A stretch of DNA of 64,000 nucleotides from DAIMFL01 sp964372215 (GCA_964372215.1 CAYJQC010000010.1:1-64000); one strand, 5' to 3'; positions 38,109 to 47,303 are shown, counted from the stretch's first letter. The notes: generated by a model from the sequence alone, not told the origin. Made by a program: numbers and translations.

Positions 38109-38136
38109 TTAACGAACGTCGTTAAATCCTTGTTAA
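38109..38136 (+). promoter_or_regulatory. CtrA-like box with three TTAA sites before the sugar operon
   Basis: TTAA-ATCCTTG-TTAA at 38122-38136 matches the CtrA spacing exactly. A further TTAA at 38109 forms an inverted repeat TTAACGA/TCGTTAA with the first. The box ends 15 nt before the ATG of the first sugar gene, so binding there would more easily repress than activate a promoter upstream. Confidence 0.5.
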
Positions 38137-38151
38137 GCCAGCGAGGTGAAC

Positions 38152-39045
38152 ATGGCCGAGACAACGCGACCAGGAAGCGCCTCCGACATGCCGGATGACA
38201 AAGTCGACCGTCTCGAGCTCCTCGACCGGCCCGGACCGCGGCTGCACGAGATGACGGCGGTCATCCTGTGCGGCGGCATGGGGACCCGGCTGCGCGAGGA
38301 AACCGAATTCAAGCCGAAACCGATGGTCGAGATCGGCGGCAAGCCGATCCTCTGGCACATCATGAAGCACTACCACCACCATGGGGTGCGCAATTTCGTG
38401 CTCTGCCTGGGCTATCGCGGCGACGCGATCCGCGACTATTTCCTGAATTATCAGACCCATATCAGCGATGTCGCGGTCGATCTGCGGTCCGGCGGCGTCG
38501 AGACGCTGTCGAACCGCGATGCCGAGGACTGGCGCGTGGTGCTGGCGGAGACCGGCGCCGAGACGCTGACCGGCTCGCGCATCCGCCAGGCGCTGCGCTA
38601 CGTCCGCGGCAACACCTTCTTCGCGACCTATGGCGACGGCGTGTCCGACGTCGACCTGGCCGCACTGCTGGCGCATCACCGGCGCTCCGGCCGTTCCGCC
38701 ACCGTCACCGCGGTCCATCCATCCTCGCGCTATGGCGAGCTGTCGATCGACGGCGGCATCGTCAAGACGTTCCGCGAGAAGCCGCAGGTCAATGATGGCT
38801 GGATCAACGGCGGCTTCCTGGTGTTCGAGCGCGCCGCCTTCGCCGATCTGCAGGCCAGCTCCGACGTATCCCTGGAGCAGGGCGTGCTCGAGAAGCTGGC
38901 GGCGCGGGAGGAACTCGCGGTCTATCAGCACGGCGGCTTCTGGCAGTCGATGGATACCTATCGCGAGATGTGCCTGCTCAACGAAATGTGGTCCAGCGGG
39001 AAAGCGCCGTGGCGAATCTGGGAACCGTGCCGACTGTCGGCGTAG
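38152..39045 (+). CDS. rfbF: Glucose-1-phosphate cytidylyltransferase
   Basis: Makes CDP-glucose from glucose-1-phosphate and CTP. The 297-residue product has about 35 extra N-terminal residues before the nucleotidyltransferase signature AVILCGGMGTRLREETEFKPKPMVEIGGKPILWH. The metal-binding ATYGDGVSDVD and GFWQSMDTYRE, typical of RfbF, are present. The ATG at 38152 has GAGGTG upstream. First gene of an operon of overlapping sugar genes. Confidence 0.95.
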   Translation: MAETTRPGSASDMPDDKVDRLELLDRPGPRLHEMTAVILCGGMGTRLREETEFKPKPMVEIGGKPILWHIMKHYHHHGVRNFVLCLGYRGDAIRDYFLNYQTHISDVAVDLRSGGVETLSNRDAEDWRVVLAETGAETLTGSRIRQALRYVRGNTFFATYGDGVSDVDLAALLAHHRRSGRSATVTAVHPSSRYGELSIDGGIVKTFREKPQVNDGWINGGFLVFERAAFADLQASSDVSLEQGVLEKLAAREELAVYQHGGFWQSMDTYREMCLLNEMWSSGKAPWRIWEPCRLSA

Positions 39046-40100
39046 ATGCTTCGTTCTGGCGCGACCGCCGTGTCCTCGTCACCGGCCACACCGGTTTCAA
39101 GGGCGGCTGGCTGAGCCTGTGGCTGGCGCGCCTGGGCGCGCGGGTGAGCGGCTATTCGCTCGAGCCGCCGACCCGGCCCAACCTGTTCGACGCGGTCGGC
39201 CTGGCTGGCGACCTGTCCTCGACCATCGCCGACATCCGCGATGCCGGGCGGCTGGAGCGGGCGGTCGCCGAAGCCCGGCCGGAGATCGTGTTCCACATGG
39301 CGGCGCAGCCCCTGGTGCGGCGCGCCCATGCCGAGCCGGTCGAGACCTTTGCCACCAATGTCATGGGCACCGTCAATCTGCTCGACGCCCTGCGTCGGCA
39401 GGACGGGGTCATCGCCGTCGTGGTGATCACCTCGGACAAGGTCTACGACAACCGCGAATGGGTCTGGGCCTATCGCGAGACCGACCGCCTGGGCGGTCAT
39501 GAACCCTACGGCGCCAGCAAGGCCTGCACCGAGATCGCGGTCGAGGCCTTCCGTCGCTCCTATTTCGGCGGGCGCCGCCCGACCGGGCTGGCCACGGCGC
39601 GCGCCGGCAACGTGATCGGCGGCGGCGACTGGGCCGAGGACCGCCTGGTGCCCGACGCCATGCGCGCGTTCTCCGCCGGCGAGGCGCTGCGCCTGAGGAA
39701 TCCCCTCGCCCACCGTCCGTGGCAACACGTGCTGGAGCCTGTGGCCGGCTACATGCGCCTGGCCGAGCGGCTGGCGGTCGAGCCGGAAAGCCTGTCCGGC
39801 GCCTGGAATTTCGGCCCGGCCGGCGGCGACAGCCGGCAGGTCCAGTGGGTCGTCGACGAGCTGGTGCGGCTGTGGGGCGACGGCGCGCGCTGGACCCTCG
39901 ACAACGGCGCCAATCCCTATGAAGCGCGGCTGCTCGCGGTCGATTCGAGCCGGGCCGAGGCCGAGCTCGGCTGGCGTGCCGCCTGGAACACCGAGCACGC
40001 GCTCGCGCGCACCGTCGCCTGGTACCGGGCGCACCGGCGCGATGGCGACGTGCGCCGGCTCAGCTTCGATCAGATCGAGGAGTATGCCCATGCTGCCTAA
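39009..40100 (+). CDS. rfbG: CDP-glucose 4,6-dehydratase
   Basis: Converts CDP-glucose to CDP-4-keto-6-deoxyglucose. The 363-residue short-chain dehydrogenase has the NAD motif RVLVTGHTGFKGGWLS, the catalytic Tyr and Lys in YGASKACTE, and ITSDKVYDNREWVWAYRETDRLGGHEPYG, a hallmark of this enzyme. The start is uncertain: GTG at 39009 overlaps the end of rfbF by 37 nt; GTG at 39027 is also possible. Its stop overlaps the next gene. Confidence 0.93.
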   Translation: MANLGTVPTVGVDASFWRDRRVLVTGHTGFKGGWLSLWLARLGARVSGYSLEPPTRPNLFDAVGLAGDLSSTIADIRDAGRLERAVAEARPEIVFHMAAQPLVRRAHAEPVETFATNVMGTVNLLDALRRQDGVIAVVVITSDKVYDNREWVWAYRETDRLGGHEPYGASKACTEIAVEAFRRSYFGGRRPTGLATARAGNVIGGGDWAEDRLVPDAMRAFSAGEALRLRNPLAHRPWQHVLEPVAGYMRLAERLAVEPESLSGAWNFGPAGGDSRQVQWVVDELVRLWGDGARWTLDNGANPYEARLLAVDSSRAEAELGWRAAWNTEHALARTVAWYRAHRRDGDVRRLSFDQIEEYAHAA

Positions 40101-41385
40101 GCACACGGCGAGCGGTGCGGCCCACGGCCATTCCGCGGCGGCCCATCCGGACGCCGCAGCACCGCGCTGCCGGTTCTGCAGCGCCGCCCTGCAGGTGAGC
40201 GTCGCCGATCTCGGCATGTCGCCGCCGTCGAACGCCTATCTGCGGGCCGAGGATCTCAACCGGATGGAGCCGTTCTTTCCGCTCCACGCCTATGTCTGCG
40301 GGCAGTGCTTCCTGGTGCAGCTCGAGCAGTTCCAGGCGCCCGCCGAGATCTTCGGCGACTATGCCTATTTCTCGTCCTATTCGAAGAGCTGGCTCGAGCA
40401 CGCCCGGCGCTACGCCGAGATGGCGGTCGGCCGCTTCGGCCTCGGCGCCGACAGCCAGGTGGTCGAGATCGCCAGCAACGACGGCTATCTCCTGCAGTAC
40501 TTCCAGGGCGCCGGCATTCCGGTGCTGGGCGTCGAGCCGGCGGCCAACGTCGCGGCCATCGCCAGCGGTCGCGGCATCCCGAACCTGGTGCGCTTCTTCG
40601 GCATCGAGACCGCGCGCGAACTGGCGGCCGAGGGGCGCCAGGCCGACCTGCTGATCGGCAACAACGTGCTGGCCCACGTGCCCGACATCAACGACTTCGT
40701 CGCCGGCCTCGCCATCGCGCTGAAGCCGCAGGGCACCATCACCCTGGAATTCCCCCACCTGCTGCAGCTGATGCGCCAGGTGCAGTTCGACACCATCTAT
40801 CACGAGCATTTCTCGTACCTGTCCTTCGTCGCCGCCGAGCGGATCTTCGGCGCGCACGGGCTGGAGCTCTACGACGTCGAGGAACTGCCGACCCATGGCG
40901 GGTCGATCAGGATCTATGCCCGCCACCGCGGCGCCGTCGGGCCGATCGGCCACGCGATCGGCGACATGCGCGCGCGCGAGCGCGCCGCCGGGCTCGAGGA
41001 CGTCGCCACCTTCCGCGGCCTTGCCGAACGGGTGAAGACGGTGAAGCGCGGCCTGCTCAGCTTCCTGATCGAGGCCAAGTTCGCCGGCAAGCGGATCGCC
41101 GCATACGGTGCCGCCGCCAAGGGCAATACCCTGCTCAACTATTGCGGCATCCGCGGCGACTTCGTCGACTACGTGGTCGACCTGTCCCCGCACAAGCAGG
41201 GCCTGTTCCTGCCGGGGACGCACATTCCGATCCACCATCCCGACCACGTGGCCGAGACCCGGCCCGACTATCTGTTGATCCTGCCCTGGAATCTCAAGGA
41301 CGAGATCATCGCCCAGATGGCGCATGTCCGAAGCTGGGGCGGCAAGTTCGTGGTGCCGATCCCGGCCACCCGGGTCTACGCATGA
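40090..41385 (+). CDS. Sugar C-methyltransferase (RfbC/TylC3-like)
   Basis: A 431-residue SAM methyltransferase of the family that C-methylates nucleotide-bound keto-sugars. The N-terminal zinc-binding part has two Cys pairs (CRFC and CGQC). The SAM motif reads VVEIASNDGYLLQYF, followed by the family block YHEHFSYLSF. The C-terminal Rossmann domain has AAYGAAAKGNTLLNYCGI. The ATG at 40090 has GAGGAG 7 nt upstream and overlaps rfbG by 11 nt. C3 methylation of the 4-keto-6-deoxyhexose is likely but inferred. Confidence 0.88.
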   Translation: MLPKHTASGAAHGHSAAAHPDAAAPRCRFCSAALQVSVADLGMSPPSNAYLRAEDLNRMEPFFPLHAYVCGQCFLVQLEQFQAPAEIFGDYAYFSSYSKSWLEHARRYAEMAVGRFGLGADSQVVEIASNDGYLLQYFQGAGIPVLGVEPAANVAAIASGRGIPNLVRFFGIETARELAAEGRQADLLIGNNVLAHVPDINDFVAGLAIALKPQGTITLEFPHLLQLMRQVQFDTIYHEHFSYLSFVAAERIFGAHGLELYDVEELPTHGGSIRIYARHRGAVGPIGHAIGDMRARERAAGLEDVATFRGLAERVKTVKRGLLSFLIEAKFAGKRIAAYGAAAKGNTLLNYCGIRGDFVDYVVDLSPHKQGLFLPGTHIPIHHPDHVAETRPDYLLILPWNLKDEIIAQMAHVRSWGGKFVVPIPATRVYA

Positions 41386-41924
41386 ACTTCCAGGAGACCG
41401 GCCTGTCCGGCGCGTTTCTGATCGAGATCGAGCGCCTGGAGGACGAACGCGGCCACTTCGCCCGCACCTGGTCGGCCGAGGAGTTCACCCGGCACGGGCT
41501 GAGCCCGCGCCTGGCACAGTGCAGCGTCTCCTGGAACCGCCGGCACGGCACCCTGCGCGGCCTGCACTACCAGCAGGCGCCGCATGCCGAGTCGAAACTG
41601 GTGCGGGTCACCCGCGGCCGCATCTTCGACGTCATCGTCGATCTGCGCCCCGCCTCGCCGACCCGCCACCGCTGGTTCGCGACCGAGCTCGGCGCCCGCA
41701 GCGGGTTGATGATGTACGTGCCCGAAGGCTTCGCCCACGGCTTCCAGACCCTCGAGGACGACACCGAAGTGTTCTACCAGATCTCGGTGCCCTACCGGCC
41801 CGAGAGCGCCACCGGCATCAGGTGGGACGACCCAGCCCTCGCCATCGACTGGCCGGCCTGCGCCGACCGCGTGATCTCGGTGCGAGATCTCAGCTTTCCG
41901 TTGCTGGAGAAGGTGTCATGCTGA
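41382..41924 (+). CDS. dTDP-4-dehydrorhamnose 3,5-epimerase-like protein
   Basis: A 180-residue cupin of the RmlC family that epimerises C3 and/or C5 of nucleotide-bound 4-keto-6-deoxyhexoses. The core block WNRRHGTLRGLHYQQAPHAESKLVRVTRGRIFDVIVDLR includes the catalytic His, and MMYVPEGFAHGFQTLEDDTEVFYQ is complete. ATGA overlap with the methyltransferase. With the CDP-sugar enzymes beside it, its substrate is probably CDP- rather than dTDP-linked. Confidence 0.9.
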   Translation: MNFQETGLSGAFLIEIERLEDERGHFARTWSAEEFTRHGLSPRLAQCSVSWNRRHGTLRGLHYQQAPHAESKLVRVTRGRIFDVIVDLRPASPTRHRWFATELGARSGLMMYVPEGFAHGFQTLEDDTEVFYQISVPYRPESATGIRWDDPALAIDWPACADRVISVRDLSFPLLEKVSC

Positions 41925-42457
41925 TCATCTCGGACAAGGCAAAGATCTCGAAGCTGGCCGACATCGAGGATTCGGTGCGCGGCAGCAAGATCGTCATCGC
42001 AGACGGTGCCGTCATTGACTCCTTCGTCAAGATCAAGCCGGCCGGCGGCACGGGCGACCTCCTGATCGGCGAGAACTGCTCGATCAACTCCGGCGTCGTT
42101 CTGTATGTCGGCAACGGGATCACCATCGGCAAAGACTGTGCCATCGGCGCCAACACCACCTTCGCCCCGACCAACCACGAGATCGACGACCGCAGCCGGC
42201 CGATCCGCGAGCAGCGCTTCATGGAGAGCCGCGGCGGCATCGTTCTCGAGGATGACGTCTGGGTCGCGGCGAACTGCGTCCTGCTGGACGGCGCGATCCT
42301 GCGCAAGGGCTGCGTGGTCGGCGCCGGCTCGCTGGTACGCGGCGAACTGCCGGCCTATTCGGTCAATGTCGGATCCCCGGCACGCACCATCGGCTATCGC
42401 GGCGGCAGCCGCGGCGCCGAGATCGTCGACGTCGCCGCCCGCCGCGCGCACTCCTGA
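41918..42457 (+). CDS. Left-handed beta-helix acyltransferase
   Basis: A 179-residue hexapeptide-repeat acyltransferase of the maltose/galactoside acetyltransferase type. The repeats run through LIGENCSINSGVVLYVGNGITIGKDCAIGANTTF, the catalytic His is in APTNHEIDDRS, and the C-terminal coil includes DDVWVAANCVLLDGAILRKGCVVGAGSLV. It overlaps the epimerase by 7 nt. It could acylate the amino group added by the following aminotransferase. Confidence 0.85.
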   Translation: MLIISDKAKISKLADIEDSVRGSKIVIADGAVIDSFVKIKPAGGTGDLLIGENCSINSGVVLYVGNGITIGKDCAIGANTTFAPTNHEIDDRSRPIREQRFMESRGGIVLEDDVWVAANCVLLDGAILRKGCVVGAGSLVRGELPAYSVNVGSPARTIGYRGGSRGAEIVDVAARRAHS

Positions 42458-42497
42458 AACCGCCTTCCCCACTCCTAGCCGCCAATCGAGGTCGAAC

Positions 42498-43670
42498 ATG
42501 ATCCAGGTTCCCGTCTTCAAGCCGCTTCTCGAGCAGCAAGAAAGAGAGGCAGCGGTCGCCGCCATCGATCTCGGCTGGCTCGGCATGGGCAGCTACGTCG
42601 CCGAGTTCGAGAAGCAGCTTTCGGCCTATCTCGGCCTCCAGGACCGCCACCTGGCCGCGGTCAACACCGGGCATTCGGCCCTGCATCTCGCCATGGTGGT
42701 CGCCAATCTCGGCCCCGGCGACGAGGTCATCACGCCGTCGTTCAATTGCGTCTCCGACTTTCAGGCGATACTGCAGGCCGGCGCCACGCCGGTGCTGTGC
42801 GACGCGCGCGACGACAATCTGACCATCGACATCGCCAAGGCCGAGGCGCTGGTCACGCCGCGGACCAAGGCCATATGCATCATGGATTATGGCAACGGCC
42901 TGTGCGACTTCGACGCGGTGCAGAAATTTGCCGACCGCCACAAGCTCCGCGTCATCCATGACGCGGCCCACTCCATGGCCTGCCGCCACGACGGCCGGAT
43001 GATCGGCAGCTTCTCCGACATCACCATGCTGAGCTTCGATCCGGTGAAGACCGTCACCTGTCTCGACGGCGGCGCCATCATCGTGAGCAGCGAGGAGGAA
43101 CTGCATCGCATCCACGAGCTGCGCATCCTGGGGATGGGGCAGCCGCCGGCGGTGATGTATCAGAACAAGCGGGCCTGGACCTTTCACGTCAACGACATCG
43201 GCTTTCGCTACCACATGATCAACATGCACGGTGCGATCGGGCTGAGCCAACTCGCCAAGATCGACCGCATCAGCAAGTCGCGGCGCGAAACCTGCCGATA
43301 CTACATGGAGCGGCTGTCCGGAATCGCCGATCTGCGCTTCCCCACCATCGATCTGGAGAACATCACTCCCTTCATCTTCTACGTCCGCGTGCCGGCCGAG
43401 GAACGCGATGCGTTCCGAACCTACATGCATGAACACGGGGTGGATACCGGCGTGCATTGGATGCCGGGTCACAGCTTCGGTGTGCTCGAGGGCTGTCCGA
43501 GGGGCGATCTCTCGGTAACCCGCAAGGCGGCCGCCGAAATCGTCACCCTGCCGCTGCATTCATGCATGGCTGCGGAGGCGCAAACCAAGGTGGCCGACAC
43601 CGTCGTCGCCTACTTCCGCGACGGCCGGGCGGCACACGCCGGCGATGTCCGGTTGCGCAAGGTCAGCTGA
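42498..43670 (+). CDS. DegT/DnrJ/EryC1 sugar aminotransferase
   Basis: A 390-residue PLP enzyme that aminates a nucleotide-bound keto-sugar. The family start VPVFKPLLEQQEREAAVAAIDLGWLGMG, the PLP-ring Asp region VIHDAAHSM, and the lysine in MLSFDPVKTVTCLDGG are present. A Lys rather than His at that place marks a true aminotransferase, not a CDP-sugar 3-dehydratase. The ATG at 42498 follows the acyltransferase by 40 nt. Confidence 0.92.
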   Translation: MIQVPVFKPLLEQQEREAAVAAIDLGWLGMGSYVAEFEKQLSAYLGLQDRHLAAVNTGHSALHLAMVVANLGPGDEVITPSFNCVSDFQAILQAGATPVLCDARDDNLTIDIAKAEALVTPRTKAICIMDYGNGLCDFDAVQKFADRHKLRVIHDAAHSMACRHDGRMIGSFSDITMLSFDPVKTVTCLDGGAIIVSSEEELHRIHELRILGMGQPPAVMYQNKRAWTFHVNDIGFRYHMINMHGAIGLSQLAKIDRISKSRRETCRYYMERLSGIADLRFPTIDLENITPFIFYVRVPAEERDAFRTYMHEHGVDTGVHWMPGHSFGVLEGCPRGDLSVTRKAAAEIVTLPLHSCMAAEAQTKVADTVVAYFRDGRAAHAGDVRLRKVS

Positions 43671-43682
43671 CCGCCTTCCGCG

Positions 43683-44342
43683 ATGGCTGGGCTAGCGCTG
43701 AAGGACTTCAGCCGCAATGCACTGATCGGATATGTCTCCGATCAGGCTCGCCACCTGTTTCCCGATGCCTATCGCGAGGACGTGCGCCCCGCGGTGGCGT
43801 CGGTGATCGATGCCGCGCTGGCCCGCCTGGAACATTGCATCGGCGGGGTGCGAATGTGGCGGCCGGGAGAGTTCAATCCGCTGCACTCCAGCCAGTACAC
43901 GACGTTCCTGTACTACCTGGCCAACACATTGTGGCGCGAGCGGCAGGACGAGCGGGTCTGTACCAAGCTCTTCTACCTGAACAAGGCGCTCAACGGGTTC
44001 GAATGCTTCTACGATACCGAGCTGCCGGAGATCTTCTTCGTCGGGCACTCGGTCGGCATCGTGCTGGCGCGCACGACCTATTCCAACCATTTCGCGGTCT
44101 ACCAGAATTCGACCGTCGGCAAGAGCCACGGCGATGCCCCGGTGCTGGGCGAAGGGGTGGTGATGTATCCCAATACGGCCATCCTCGGCCGCAGCAATAT
44201 CGGCCCGCGCACCTACCTCGCCCAGGGCGCGTCGATCGTGAATCAGGACACGCCCGGCAACTGCATCGTGTTCGAGAACGCGCGCCAGTTGACGTTCCGC
44301 GAACCGGACCGCGACATTCTGGCTGACCTGTTCCGTCTCTGA
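43683..44342 (+). CDS. Serine O-acetyltransferase-like protein
   Basis: A 219-residue protein with an N-terminal helical domain resembling serine acetyltransferase and a C-terminal left-handed beta helix (VVMYPNTAILGRSNIGPRTYLAQGAS). The catalytic-type His may be in FVGHSVGIVL. In a sugar operon it more likely acetylates a sugar or lipid precursor than serine. It is 12 nt after the aminotransferase and ends the plus-strand operon. Confidence 0.75.
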   Translation: MAGLALKDFSRNALIGYVSDQARHLFPDAYREDVRPAVASVIDAALARLEHCIGGVRMWRPGEFNPLHSSQYTTFLYYLANTLWRERQDERVCTKLFYLNKALNGFECFYDTELPEIFFVGHSVGIVLARTTYSNHFAVYQNSTVGKSHGDAPVLGEGVVMYPNTAILGRSNIGPRTYLAQGASIVNQDTPGNCIVFENARQLTFREPDRDILADLFRL

Positions 44343-44360
44343 GCGCCGCCGTCTCGGCGC
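44343..44360. terminator. Possible hairpin between convergent genes
   Basis: A 6-bp stem GCGCCG/CGGCGC with a 6-nt loop sits between two convergent stops. There is no T-tract on either side, so termination is uncertain. Confidence 0.3.
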
Positions 44361-44390
44361 CTGCCCGGGGGTGGTCCCGCGGTCGGCGGA

Positions 44391-46973
44391 TCAGATTAGC
44401 CCGTGCTCCTTGCCCACCCGGGTCATCGCGGCGCCGAAGCGCTCGGCGAAGGGCTGGCCCTGACACAAGGGCGACGACGCCATGCGGTCCCTGAGGGTAC
44501 GGCGATACTCGGCGATGCGCCCGCGGTCGCGCGCCAGATCGAGGGCGATCTGCACGTACTCATCCTCGGTTTCGGCGCAGAGCTCGCCGACTCCGCAGTG
44601 ATTGAGGATGGCATAGCAGATCCGGTTGTTGAAGGCGGGCCCGTTCAGGCCGACCACCGGCATCCCCATCCACAGGGCATCAAGAGTGGTGTTGCCGCCG
44701 GTCGCCGGATAGGTGTCCAGGCTGAGGTCGAACAGGTTGTAATAGGCGAGATGACTGTCGGTGCCGCGCGTGTTGTCCATGAACTCGAGGCGACCGGGGT
44801 CGACGCCGTTGCGGGCGAACTCCTCCATGATGTTCTTTCGCAGCAGGAGCGAACGCGATTCCGGGCGAACGATGATGAACCGCGCGTCCTCGAACTCGCG
44901 CAACACCTCGCTCCAGCGCGCGATCATGCGTCGCGTGAACTTGTAGACGTTGTTGAGCGTGCCGAAAGTGAGATGCCCGTTCCGTTCGAAGGGGGACGGA
45001 CCGACCTCGACATCGTCGAAGCCGGCGAAGCATACCCACGAACCCTCGAGCTCCAGCGGCTTCTCGAGCAGAAGCCCGTCGACCGTGGGACGGGTCAGCG
45101 AGTCCATCAGGAAGTAGTCGATGCTCGACAGGCCCGTGGTCAACGGCCAGCCGAGCCATGTCGCCTGCACTGGCGCCGGTCGATAGCAGAACATGGCCAG
45201 GCGCGACATGCCGGTCCAGCCGTTGAGGTCGATCAGTATGTCGATGTTGTCGTCGCGGATCTTTTCCGCGGCTTCGCGGTCGCCGATGGAGTGAATCGGG
45301 GAGAAGGAATCCACCTTTCCAGCCACCAGCGCCTGCTGGGCATCGCTGGCGCCGGGCCAGGAACTGTAGCAGTGGACCTCAAAGCGATCGCGATCGTAGT
45401 AGTGGAACAGCGGCAGCACGCACTTCGTCACCGAGTGATTCCGGAAATCGGAAGAGACGAACCCGATCCGCAGCTTTTCGGTCCGCGCACGGGATGGCCG
45501 GGGCTGCAGCGGGGCGGCCTCTGCGCGGCGCGCGTCCGCTTCGCCCAGGCGTTGCGCCAGGCCGACCAGCTTGCGCTGCTTGTCCAGGTCATCGGCGAGC
45601 GACAGCAGGGTCAGCATGCTCATCGACAGGTCGTTGCGGCTGAACTGCTGCGCCGTGTCCCAGATGTCGTCGAGCTCGATCAGCGTATCGAAGTCGCAGG
45701 CTTCGTTGATGACCTGCACGAACCGGGAGTTGAAGTACTTCGGATCGTAGCACTTCAGCGTACGCAGCCCGTGCGCGTAGACCAGCGCCTCGTCCAGCCG
45801 CTTCATGCGCTGCAGCGCCTGACACTGGCTGACCTGGGCCGCGACCTGCTCGGGATCGATCTGGGTCACCCGCCGGAAGGTTTCGAATCCGTCCTGGAAG
45901 CGTGTGAGATTTATGTATGAAACGCCCAAGTTGGTGAGAATCGCCGTCGAATCAGGCTCGATTTCCAGGCCCTTCTTGTAGGCCGCGACGGCATCCACAT
46001 GGCGGCCGAGGACGCTGTACACCGCCCCCAGGTCGTTCCAGACCAGGGAATCGGTCGGTCGTTCCTCGGCGACCTCGTCGAACAGCGCCTTGCCCTCGTC
46101 GATGCGGCCGGTCTCCATCAGGACCCGGGCCAGGGACAGCTTGGCCTGCCACTTGTCGGGATGCTCCTTCAGCTCCTCCCGCAGGCAGAGTTCCGCCTCA
46201 TCCATGCGGCCCAGGCGAGCCAGACTCTGCGCCACCTTGGTACGATCGAGACCGGGCGGCATCTCGTCCAGCAGCTCGAGGATGATCTCCTTGGCCTCGG
46301 CGTTCTCGCGCACATGCATCAGCATCTCGGCGAGGTTGAGCCGCAAATCCCAGCGCCCCGGATTGACTTCCAGACCATGGCGCAGGCGGTCGACCGCGTC
46401 GGACAGCCGGCCCTGACCCAGCCGGGCCATCGCCATGCCGCGGTAGTACTTGCTGACCGTCGGATTGAGCCGGGAGGCGGCCTCGTAGTGCGCGTAGGCT
46501 TCCCCTGGACGGCCCTGGTTTGCGCGCACGTCGCCCAGGTTGGCGAGTGCCTCCTCGCTGCTCGGAAGACGCTTGAGCGCCCTTTCCAGATAGGGGGCCG
46601 CCTGGTCGAAGCGGCCGAGATTGGTCAGCGTGGCACCCAGGTTGACCAGGGCCGGGACACTGCTCTTGTCCAGCTTGATCGCGCTCTCGAGTTCGGCGAT
46701 CGCCTCGTCGTGGCGGCCGAGTTGGTGGCAGAGCACGCCGTAGAGATTGTGGGCGTCGCTGCTGCGGGGAAAGCGTCGCAGAACCAGACGGTAAGCCTCC
46801 GCCGCGGCCTCGTAGTCGCCGGACTTGTGGATGGCCAGGGCATGCTGGAGCATGCCGTCATGGCCGACCGGCACGGCGGCCGGACCGCCCATCGGCAAGC
46901 CGGCGACCCGTGCGGCTTCCGGCGCCGCCATGAATGGCAGATTGGCGTTCGCCGCCCTCGCCTTGCGCCCCAT
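44391..46973 (-). CDS. TPR-containing GT41 (OGT-like) glycosyltransferase
   Basis: An 860-residue protein with a long N-terminal TPR array (about 35-500, for example HNLYGVLCHQLGRHDEAIAELESAIKLD) and a C-terminal SPINDLY/O-GlcNAc-transferase catalytic domain. RIGFVSSDFRNHSVTKCVLPL holds the catalytic-type His, and FDLSLDTYPATGGNTTLDALWMGMPVV is the donor-binding block. Such enzymes add sugars to Ser/Thr of proteins; FlmG of Caulobacter, with the same build, glycosylates flagellin. Lying between a nucleotide-sugar operon and fliC1, it is the prime candidate flagellin glycosyltransferase here. The ATG at 46973 is chosen by GGAGG about 12 nt upstream. Confidence 0.9.
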   Translation of the reverse strand: MGRKARAANANLPFMAAPEAARVAGLPMGGPAAVPVGHDGMLQHALAIHKSGDYEAAAEAYRLVLRRFPRSSDAHNLYGVLCHQLGRHDEAIAELESAIKLDKSSVPALVNLGATLTNLGRFDQAAPYLERALKRLPSSEEALANLGDVRANQGRPGEAYAHYEAASRLNPTVSKYYRGMAMARLGQGRLSDAVDRLRHGLEVNPGRWDLRLNLAEMLMHVRENAEAKEIILELLDEMPPGLDRTKVAQSLARLGRMDEAELCLREELKEHPDKWQAKLSLARVLMETGRIDEGKALFDEVAEERPTDSLVWNDLGAVYSVLGRHVDAVAAYKKGLEIEPDSTAILTNLGVSYINLTRFQDGFETFRRVTQIDPEQVAAQVSQCQALQRMKRLDEALVYAHGLRTLKCYDPKYFNSRFVQVINEACDFDTLIELDDIWDTAQQFSRNDLSMSMLTLLSLADDLDKQRKLVGLAQRLGEADARRAEAAPLQPRPSRARTEKLRIGFVSSDFRNHSVTKCVLPLFHYYDRDRFEVHCYSSWPGASDAQQALVAGKVDSFSPIHSIGDREAAEKIRDDNIDILIDLNGWTGMSRLAMFCYRPAPVQATWLGWPLTTGLSSIDYFLMDSLTRPTVDGLLLEKPLELEGSWVCFAGFDDVEVGPSPFERNGHLTFGTLNNVYKFTRRMIARWSEVLREFEDARFIIVRPESRSLLLRKNIMEEFARNGVDPGRLEFMDNTRGTDSHLAYYNLFDLSLDTYPATGGNTTLDALWMGMPVVGLNGPAFNNRICYAILNHCGVGELCAETEDEYVQIALDLARDRGRIAEYRRTLRDRMASSPLCQGQPFAERFGAAMTRVGKEHGLI

Positions 46974-47159
46974 GCTCGACCCGACCTCCCGTCGACAGGT
47001 TACCCACTGCGGCGCCACGCCGCAGGGTTTCGCATCGCGCTGCACTCCCGAGCGAATCGCCGGCGAGTTCAGCGCTGCCCAGACTGCCGATCCATGGTTG
47101 ACATTCGCTTAATCCGTCCGGCCGCGGCGGCCTGGTCGGCCGGCATTCGGGGCCTGGGA

Positions 47160-47236
47160 CCGGCAGGACTTGCCGGACGGCAAAGGCGGCTCGGCAGGAT
47201 TTGCCGGACCCGCGGCCGAAGCGGCAATTTTTGCCG
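47160..47236. promoter_or_regulatory. Three FlbD/ftr-like sites upstream of fliC1
   Basis: CCGGCA-GGACT-TGCCGG (47160-47176), CGGCA-GGATT-TGCCG (47192-47206) and CGGCA-ATTTT-TGCCG (47222-47236). Centres at 47168, 47199 and 47229 are 31 and 30 bp apart, close to three DNA turns each, so all sites face the same side. They lie 68-144 bp upstream of the sigma-54 promoter at 47304, the normal place for an enhancer-binding protein. Confidence 0.7.
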
Positions 47237-47303
47237 GGCCGCGGCGATGCCCCCACGCCATCGCCTACCGCACAATCCCGGCCTTAACGCTTTCTCAAGC
47301 CCT

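Noticed and set aside
42498..43670. The PLP enzyme as a CDP-sugar 3-dehydratase (RfbH)
   Set aside because: A lysine is present at the PLP-anchoring place (DPVKT), whereas the dehydratase has His, and no reductase partner is nearby.
47284..47298. TTAACGCTTTCTCAA as a CtrA box before fliC1
   Set aside because: One mismatch and orientation opposite to fliC1; the perfect sigma-54 promoter right after it explains the region better.
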